The notes beneath the pieces were generated by a model. That model saw only the letters and a list, made by a program, of their open reading frames with translations. It made no database searches and was not told the origin of the DNA. DNA of 64,000 bases. Source: Lithodes maja. Taxonomy: Eukaryota; Arthropoda; Malacostraca; Decapoda; Lithodidae. A program made the translations under genes and the position numbers. Location of the stretch: contig JBAKBP010001601.1 of assembly GCA_037953745.1 (NCBI GenBank), forward strand, positions 77,001 to 141,000. Direction: 5' to 3'. Shown here piece by piece: positions 57,102 through 64,000 of the stretch (within the stretch, counting starts at the first letter, position 1; each line of letters begins with the position of its first letter).

Positions 57102-57370
57102 GGGGGTATCCCACTGTGCGATTTTTCGATGGCGAACGCCCAGCGACAGAGGACGACAGGATTTTTTTGTCTATGTTCCAAACATCGCCATATTCGGTCG
57201 AACATTCTCCCATTGTCGCAAAAATCGCAGAATGGTCGCCCATGTGAGCCCAGATCCCACCAGATTCGCCGTAGATTTTGAGCATACCCAAAAAACGGTT
57301 GCGAATTCAAAATTTAGGCGAATGTTGTGCGACATTCGCCGCGACCCTTGCGATATGGTCGCTCTGGTTT
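57102..57370 (+). other. Left end of a Harbinger-type transposon (subterminal motifs)
   Basis: It starts GGGGGTATCCCACTGTGCGA next to TTA/TAA and is dense in TGCGA, GGCGA and TCGC words (GTGCGATTTTTCG, GATGGCGAACGCC, GTCGCAAAAATCGCAG, GCGACATTCGCCGCGACC). It abuts a gene for a MADF protein, the partner protein of PIF/Harbinger transposases. No matching right end or transposase was found. Confidence 0.5.
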
Positions 57371-57380
57371 AACTGACCCA

Positions 57381-57413
57381 TATATATACACCAGTCGTGT
57401 GAGGGGGTCATTA
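57381..57413 (+). promoter_or_regulatory. Predicted core promoter of the MADF gene
   Basis: TATATATA at 57381-57388 is followed by an initiator-like TCATTA whose A is at 57410, about 29 bases downstream. The first ATG of the gene is 75 bases further on. Spacing fits an arthropod TATA-Inr promoter. Confidence 0.55.
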
Positions 57414-57484
57414 CGTAGTTTACCAGCACTGAGAGCACATGGCCGTTATATCATCCGCGCACCACTCATCATACCCAAAGTACC

Positions 57485-59476
57485 ATGAAGAAGGCCCAGA
57501 AGGAGATGGAGGAGGTGACTGGAGCCACAGCCCAGTTGACACCAGGCACGAGTGACGTAGGCCGGCCGTCACGTTCACAGTCCAGGTCACGGTCACCTAT
57601 TTCTGGGAGATTGGTATTGGAGGTGGAGGAGTATGTGGCGGACCAGGAGTTGGAGATAGCTACGGCGCAGAGACCACCTAAACCAAGCATATTCACCAAA
57701 GAGCAGGAGGTTGAACTGGTCAGCTGGTTTGAGGTGCGGCCATTCCTATATGACAAATCACTGGAAGAACATAGGAACAGGCAGATGAAGATGGACACCT
57801 ATGACCAGAAGGCACAAACTCTCAACGTCATTGGTAAGTTGAAATCATGCAATTATGTGTAGTATGTAATTGTGCAGTAGAAACATGCAAACAAGAAAAG
57901 TGTTGTGACATTGTGTGGGAAACAAAGTTTGTTTATGTTAATAATAATGTTAAAGAATCGCTGCCCTCGTTTAAAGAAATTTATCATTTGCATATTTACC
58001 TACTGCACAGTCAACATGCACACACGCTCCATTATGTGTGACATAATTATTTTGAATGTAATGTGATATTTTCTTTTTATTTCATACATATTACATTATA
58101 AGTGGCATAAATATGACCTTTATAAAGTGACACTGATTATTTGCTGTTGTTGATCGCCAGTACATTTTTACCTTGTCCTACAATTAAAACAAAAAATATA
58201 TGTTTATTAAAAAACACATATTTCTTTGAATCAACAGGTGATCAGCTTTTGATATGGTTCCGTGGCATACACACCATCTTTACCAAACTCACACAGGAGA
58301 AGCGGACCAAACCATTCTCCGAGAGGGAACAATGGATATTCCAGTATTTCAGGTTCCTGAACCCTCACATCGGGAGGGTGTGGATGCCTCCACCCAGACT
58401 CCAGGTAATTATAAATATTGATTTATAATGTTAACAATAATTTATTTATTTCAGTAATTCATCCTTTTATTATTAACCTCTGAAGTGCGCACGGGGGTAA
58501 TTGAAAACCTCCCCCTGTGCTGACGTATTTGAGGTTTTTCGTCACTAAAATATTCATTGTACCATTAATAGCATTAATAATTATCCATATGCGCCTATTA
58601 TGGGTTGATTATAAAGGTATTAACCTGAAACAACAATAAAACGAGTGAAAACAGCGTTTGGATGGTCAAAATCGGAGATATAGCCCGCGAGTTGTATAAT
58701 GTATGGGTGAGGCAAGCTATCTTCCCGCCAATTTTCCCCAAGGCCACTGCGACGCAGTCGATCGATACTCTCTCTCTCTCTCTTGCACTCGATGGCCATC
58801 AGTGATGACAACACCCTGCTTGCAACTCGCTAATGTTAGCATGAAAATATACCTCAGAATAAGGGAATAATAGGGAAAATAGGTGATAACTGAGGGATAG
58901 GAGGAAAGTGGGGAAGGAGGGGAGGTAGAGGACTGAGATTTTGCATGGCCCAGGGGACAAATAAAAATAAAAAAATAAAAAAATAAAAATAAAAAAAATA
59001 TTTTTTTTTCGATGTCAAAAGTTGATTTTTTATTTTACTTACTCCAGAGAGTCTTCCCGCAGTCCGCCGGGGGAACTCTTAAGAGTCTTCCCGCAGCTCC
59101 CGGGTTAACAATAATGTTGGTAGTGTTTCTCTCAAAGTAGCATTTAATAATGATTAAAAATTTGGTAAGTTTGTTTCTCCATTTCAGAATTTATTTATTT
59201 CTTAAATTAATAATTTTTATACAATTACAGGGTTCGAAGTAATTGACCACATATTCTGGTAACCTAGGCAATGTGTGATAAAATTTGCCCACATTTGTAT
59301 GAGGTGTGGGGGGTTACAAACCTGTTTATGGTATCTGTCTCAACGAACATTACTATTTATATTCCTGTGTATAATATATATTTTTTTCTTTTTAGCCGGT
59401 GCTACCATTTGGGGATGCTGGCGACAGTGATACCACTGTTGAGTTCGTCCCCAGTGATCAGGAAGCAGATAATTAA
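57485..59476 (+). CDS. Three-exon MADF-domain DNA-binding protein
   Basis: Predicted exons are 57485-57833, 58238-58404 and 59396-59476, giving 198 residues. Donors are G|GTAAGT and CAG|GTAATT; acceptors are CAACAG| and TTTTTAG|. Exon phases match, and the joined protein gives a MADF (Adf-1-like Myb/SANT) domain at about 70-165: ELVSWFEVRPFLYDKSLEEH in exon 1 and DQLLIWFRGIHTIFTKL...FRFLNPHI in exon 2. The C-terminus is short and acidic with no BESS motif. In PIF/Harbinger transposons such proteins bind DNA and bring the transposase to the nucleus; the adjacent terminus supports that source. Intron 2 contains a 628-bp MITE, and another MITE sits exactly at the stop codon. A host MADF gene remains possible. 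Confidence 0.78.
58477..59104. mobile_element. TTAA MITE, copy 2 (in intron 2 of the MADF gene)
   Basis: Flanked by TTAA at 58473-58476 and 59105-59108. About 628 bp, closely similar to 9896-10525 throughout. Ends CCTCTGAAGTGCGCACG and CCGCAGCTCCCGGG. It does not disturb the splice sites. Confidence 0.88.
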
Positions 59477-59774
59477 CCTCTGAACTGCGCATGTGGGTAA
59501 TTAGAAACGTCTGCCTGTGCTGACGTATTTGAGCTGTTTCTATCACTAAAATATTCATTTTACCATAAATAGCATTAATACTTATCCATATGCGCCTATT
59601 ATAGGTTAATTATAAAGGTTAAACTTTTACAAACCTGTTACAACAATAAAACGAGTGAAAACAGCGTTTGGATGGTCAAAATCGGCGATACAGGCCGCGA
59701 GTTACATAATGTATGGGTGAGGCAACCTCCTTTCCCGCCAATTTCCCCCAAGGCCACTGAGAGACTGTCGATCG

Positions 59775-59805
<31 letters not shown>

Positions 59806-60741
59806 TGCACTCGCTTGCTAACAGTGATGACAATGCCCTGCTTGCAACTCGCTAATGTTAGCACGAAAATATACCTCAGAATAAGGGAATAACAGGGAAA
59901 ATAGGTGATAACTGAAGGAGGGGAGGAAAGTGGGGAAGGAGGGGAGGTAGAGGACTGATATTTTGCACTCAAGGGCAAAAAAATAAAAAAATAAAAATAA
60001 ATTTTGTTTTCGATGTTTTAAAATTGATTTTTTTTTTCTCTGACTCTTAACCCGGTAAGCGCTAAATAGACCTAGGGGCTAGGGTAGTTATTTGTGCATT
60101 TCTAGCCTTGGATTCTGACAGAATTCGTTATATTTACAATATAGACCATTATTTGTTTTCGGTATGCTTTTATTTTACATATATGATGTATATATGAACC
60201 TTCAAGAGTGCTAAAATAAGTGGGAAAAGCATTTGGGTGGTGAAAAACGAAGATATTGGCCACCCGGTCGTAATGTCAGGCGAGAGAGAGCTGCAGGCAA
60301 CCCTCCTCTCTCGCTGTCTGTGAGGTAACTGAGACGAGCGGGGCGGTGTGGGCTGGTGTCTGGGTGTTACATATCGATCTTTTCTGCAACCCACTTGTGC
60401 TACATTATCGCGGGAGAGAAAAATAACCGATAAATGATGATAATAAGAGGGAAAATAGGTGATAATTGAGGAGGGGAGGGAGGGGGGAATAAGGTGGGGA
60501 GGGGGGTGGGTGAGATTTACATGGATGAGTACTGGAGGGGAATTATCTCACCTAGAGACAAATTTTTTTTTTTTGATAGGCCCTTTTTTTTTTTGAAAAG
60601 CTTTTTTTATGGTCTTGCTTCCGTGAGGCCTATCGCGTTCCCTATAGGAAGCCTTCCGTGAGGCCTATCGCGCTTGCCGGGTTAAGAGTCTTCCCGCAGT
60701 CCGCCGGGGGAACTCTTAAGAGTCTTCCCGCAGTTCCCGGG
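59477..60741. mobile_element. TTAA MITE, copy 3, split by a nested MITE
   Basis: Flanked by TTAA at 59473-59476 and 60742-60745. Same family as copies 1 and 2, but opened at 60057-60060 by a second TTAA element. The left TTAA overlaps the TAA stop codon of the MADF gene. Confidence 0.87.
60061..60681. mobile_element. Nested TTAA MITE of a related subfamily
   Basis: Flanked by TTAA at 60057-60060 and 60682-60685, with a 12-bp TIR CCCGGTAAGCGC/CCCGGCAAGCGC. Its interior follows the same order of words as its host (GAAAAAGCRTTTGG-like, GTGGTGAAAAACG, AAATAGGTGATAA, purine-rich, GAGATTT.CATGG). It is therefore a diverged relative inserted into its own family. Confidence 0.87.
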
Positions 60742-60784
60742 TTAAAGGTATGACAATATAATTATATCACTCTGTCTCCAGTCT

Positions 60785-60787
60785 CCA

Positions 60788-60841
<54 letters not shown>

Positions 60842-60879
60842 GTATATATATATATATATGTATATATATATACTGTATA

Positions 60880-60910
<31 letters not shown>
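60785..60910. repeat. (TA)n and (TATC)n microsatellite
   Basis: TA repeats followed by seven or so TATC units. The TATC part is the 3' tail of the minus-strand LINE to its right. Confidence 0.92.
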
Positions 60911-62625
60911 ATGCTCAGGCCCAATCCCCATTTTGGGGGTAGCCGACTCAAGACAGAGCAAGAACAGGGAAAACACAAAAACAACATAAAACAAAAAATA
61001 AACACAGATAAAAAACACAAACTCTCACACATCCAGGTCACCCAGGAGAAGACCCAGAGACCAGGGCTACCAAGCTCGCTCCAGCACTCCCCTGGCCCCT
61101 GACCACCCGGAGAGGTTCCGATCTCGGCAGGCAGACATGCAGCGGAGCCAAAGCCACAAGCCCTCCCACCACACTTCCAGGCACACCCTTCATATTAATC
61201 GTCTCCCCGGGCCAGGCGCCTGATGGACTATTATCTAGTCCAACTTGCGCCCGACCCCTTACTCCAAATGACCACGTGTTCACTCAACTATTCACAGGCA
61301 TTCTCCATTCACTCCTGTCCACCACCACTTCCCCTGCCTGATCTATAGTCATTCCTCTATCATCCAAAGCCTTTCTTACACAGTCTCTCCATCTCAATGG
61401 GGGTCTTCCTGCCCTTCTATCTCCCCTTGTACCTGACTCACATATTCTCTTTGTAAGCCTTTAATCTCCCATTCGTTCAACATGACCATACCAGCTCAGC
61501 ACCCTTCTGTCCACTCTGGCTGACAAATGTTCCTGCTGCCCCACTCTCCTACGTATCTCTTCATTCCTCAATCTGTCTCTACGAGTAACTCCACACATAC
61601 TCCTCAAGCAGCTCATCTCCTCACATCCAGCCCTCTTTTCTCCTTTTTCTTCAGAGCCCATGTCTCAGCCCCATACATCACTGTTGGCACAACAATTCCT
61701 TGATACAGTGCACTTTTTACTTTCACTCCGAGATTTCTCGTCTTTCACATACTTCCCATTGCTCCGAAAACCTTCCTTCCTTCACACACTCTCTGTTTTA
61801 CCTCCACTTCCATACCTCCACTCCTGCTTATTGTTCCTCCTAGATATTTAAAACACTCTACTTGTTCCAATATTTCCCCATCCAGCCTCACATCTAGATT
61901 CACCCTATGCTCTCCCCTATTACACACCATTACTTTACTTTTATTGACGTTCACCTTCAGTTTCCTCCTTCCACAAACCACACCAAACTCTTTGACTACC
62001 CGCTGCAGTTTTTCATCAGAATCCGCCACCAATGCTGTGTCATCAGCGAACAGCAACTGATTCAACTCCCAATCTCTACCATTCTTTCCTACTAAACCTA
62101 ATCCTCTTCCCATAGTTCTCCTTTTCACCTCCCTCACCACACCATCCATAAACATATTAAACAGCCATGGTGACATTACACAACCCTGTCGCAAACCTAC
62201 CTTTACCTCAAACCATTCACTCAACTCACCATTTCCTACTCTCACACATGCTCTGCTCCCTTCATAAAAACTCTTAACTGCTTCTAACAAATTTCCTCCT
62301 ATTTCATAAATCCTTAACACCTTCCACGTTGCTTCACGGTCCACACGATCATATGCTTTTTCCAAGTCCATAAAAGCCCAAAATATCTCCTTATGCTTCT
62401 CTAAATACTTCTCGCATAACTGTCTTACTGCAAACATCTGATCCACGCACCCTCTTCCCCTCCTAAAACCGCACTGTTCTTCTCCTATTGCAACTTCCGT
62501 ACACTTTATTATCCTCTCTATCAACACCCTGCCATACAGCTTTCCAACCACTGACAATAAACTAATACCTCTATAACTTGAACACTCCTGCCAATCTCCC
62601 TTCCCCTTGTACAACGGCATGACAC
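60911..62625 (-). pseudogene. 5'-truncated RTE-type LINE (LINE-B relative)
   Basis: The minus-strand frame 62620-61745 carries RT: MPLYKGKGDWQECSSYRGIS, EEQCGFRRGRGCVDQMF, AFMDLEKAYDRVDREA, GLRQGCVMSPWLFNMFMDGV, LLFADDTALVADS and KYLGGTISRSGG. A second frame (61661-61461) gives CLRSMCGVTRRDRLRNEEI and LSWYGHVERMGD. The 3' UTR ends at a TATC tail near 60905. The copy begins within early RT, so it is truncated. The palm motifs are intact, but the frames are separated near 61700. Confidence 0.84.
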
Positions 62626-62627
62626 AG

Positions 62628-62837
62628 ACTCGCCTTTCCCGTCGACTAACCCTCCACCTTCAATCTGGCGCTATAAAAGATCACTATCAAGCCCCCCACC
62701 ATCTTGCCCTAACTCGCGCCGACCTAGACAAACAAACTACCATACTCGACAAAGAATCAGACCCCAGAAGACTAGCTATTTTAGAAGCTCTATATATCCA
62801 AACGCTCAACCCCAGCATCAACAACCAAACACAATAG
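62628..62837 (+). pseudogene. Penelope-type GIY-YIG endonuclease fragment
   Basis: A short plus-strand frame reads TRLSRRLTLHLQSGAIKDHY and then RRLAILEALYIQTLNPSIN, ending in a stop. It matches the second half of the GIY-YIG nuclease at the C-terminus of Penelope-like elements, with the catalytic Glu in the ILEAL motif. The GIY-YIG strand itself and the whole RT are missing; the left side joins the truncated LINE. Confidence 0.72.
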
Positions 62838-62846
62838 CCTAGCCTA

Positions 62847-64000
62847 ATGCGTAAGGAAACAATTAGTGTGCTAGGAAATATCTTGGCTTCAAAGGATGAA
62901 ATAGTCATGTGTGGGGACTTTAACTGCAAGGAAGTGAATTGGGAAGATCTTGAAGCCGGAGCAGGGGAGGAAAGTTGGGGCTATGAATTTTTAAGTATGG
63001 CCATGGAAAATTCTATATACCAACATGTAAAAGAGTCAACAAGAGTAAGGGGAAGTGATCAACCAGCTAGATTGGACCTTCTATTCACAAGAAGGGAGGA
63101 GGAGGTTCAAAGTATTCAGTACCTATGCCCACTAGGAAAAAGCGATCATGCAGTTTTAGACATAGACTTACTATTGAAGTATAATCTACCCAAGGGAAGG
63201 GAAAAGCACAAGGAAAATCACTGGATGTATTCCAGAACCGATTTCGAAGGACTACAGGATTTTTTCAAGTCACAAAATTGGGATCAGGTGTTATCTGAAA
63301 GTGAGGTAGACAAAAAACTCAAGGCATTCATGGAGATCTATGATACTGGTATAAAAACTTTTGTCCCTAAGTACGTTAATAAAAGGAAAAAAAGTAATCG
63401 CAAAGTATGGTTTAACCGCGAATGTAGGCAAGCACAGGAAGCAAAAAACAAAGCCTGGAAAAAGATGAGAAACTGGGATTCGGAAGATAACAGGCAAAAG
63501 TATAAAGAGGAGAGAAACAAATACACAGAAATGAGGAGGAGGTCAGAGGCAAACCATGAGAAAGGGATAGTGGAGAACTATGAAAAGAATCCAAAAATGT
63601 TTTTCAAGTTTGTAAACGGCAAAAGGAAGATAAAAGCCACGATCGTAAAGATTAAAAGTGGAAACAGAATCATAGAAGAGGATACAGAGATTGCGGAAGA
63701 ACTAAATAGAAATTTTGCATCAGTATTTACAAAAGAAGGAGAATTCATTGCACCAGAATCCAATGAGATAGGTACAGAGGAAATGCCGGAAGTCACATTT
63801 AACAGACCAGAGCTCATAGACAAATTGAGTAAGGTGGATCCAAACAAAGCCGCTGGACCGGACGGAGTATCAGGCTGGATTATTAAAGAAAATGCTAAGG
63901 AACTGAGTATACCGTTATATGACATAATGACCAAATCATTGGACACAGGGATAGTACCTACAGAATGGAAAAGAGCAAACATTATTCCTATATTTAAGGG
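62847..64000 (+). CDS. CR1-group LINE ORF2, endonuclease end and RT start (runs off window)
   Basis: Open frame of 384 codons with no stop before the window edge. It has MCGDFNCKEVNWED, then LDLLFTRREEEVQ and KSDHAVLDIDLLL (last endonuclease motifs). A Lys/Arg-rich linker with VWFNRECRQAQEAK follows, then early RT with VDPNKAAGPDGVSGWI and PTEWKRANIIPIFKG. The 5' end is truncated because the first endonuclease motifs are absent. The frame is clean, which suggests a young copy or one still intact beyond the window. Confidence 0.86.
   Translation, partial: MRKETISVLGNILASKDEIVMCGDFNCKEVNWEDLEAGAGEESWGYEFLSMAMENSIYQHVKESTRVRGSDQPARLDLLFTRREEEVQSIQYLCPLGKSDHAVLDIDLLLKYNLPKGREKHKENHWMYSRTDFEGLQDFFKSQNWDQVLSESEVDKKLKAFMEIYDTGIKTFVPKYVNKRKKSNRKVWFNRECRQAQEAKNKAWKKMRNWDSEDNRQKYKEERNKYTEMRRRSEANHEKGIVENYEKNPKMFFKFVNGKRKIKATIVKIKSGNRIIEEDTEIAEELNRNFASVFTKEGEFIAPESNEIGTEEMPEVTFNRPELIDKLSKVDPNKAAGPDGVSGWIIKENAKELSIPLYDIMTKSLDTGIVPTEWKRANIIPIFK

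Overview
The window looks like a transposon-packed arthropod genome, most likely a decapod crustacean. The reasons are the mix of RTE, CR1/L2-like, DIRS, Penelope, piggyBac, Tigger and Harbinger pieces, the introns and TTAA/TA target duplications, and the many AGGCCT/CCTAGG-rich low-complexity tracts. The species cannot be named from sequence alone. I see no confident single-copy host gene. The one gene with clear introns (MADF, 57.5-59.5 kb) is probably transposon-borne.

Layout. 1-8.1 kb: a Ty3/Gypsy-like element on the minus strand with apparently identical 1.84-kb LTRs, a PBS, a PPT and one 1291-codon ORF (Gag and protease plus scrambled, shortened pol). 9-11.3 kb: microsatellites, a TTAA-flanked MITE and a hairpin element. 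12-13.8 kb: the decayed 3' half of a DIRS element. 14.5-15.3 kb: the C-terminal half of a piggyBac transposase. 15.28-38.14 kb: one 5'-truncated LINE ('LINE-A') cut into three pieces that rejoin in frame. The first gap (16396-28167) is an 11.8-kb DIRS1-type element with inverted terminal repeats and an internal complementary region. The second gap (28582-37155) holds a CR1/L2-like LINE and an RTE LINE. 38-45.6 kb: tandem duplications, several members of one inverted-repeat family, and a 1-kb element built of ACACGAGT-like words nested in a larger one. 45.6-49.5 kb: shredded minus-strand LINE pieces, a repeated ~172-bp unit and another TTAA element. 50.36-54.10 kb: a complete-length LINE with 12-bp target duplications and a 2A-like motif. 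54.4-57.0 kb: tandem repeats, then a DIRS RT and gag on the minus strand. 57.1-60.7 kb: the left end of a Harbinger-type element, a three-exon MADF gene, and three TTAA MITEs, one nested in another. 60.9-64 kb: a minus-strand LINE, a Penelope GIY-YIG fragment and a plus-strand LINE open to the window edge.

The genes do not form a pathway. They are successive insertions, and their nesting gives a relative order. LINE-A and the piggyBac fragment are old. The DIRS1-type element, the Gypsy element and the 50.4-kb LINE are younger, as shown by near-identical terminal repeats or intact target duplications. Several elements (Gypsy ORF, DIRS1-type element, all MITEs) appear to have moved using enzymes supplied by other copies.
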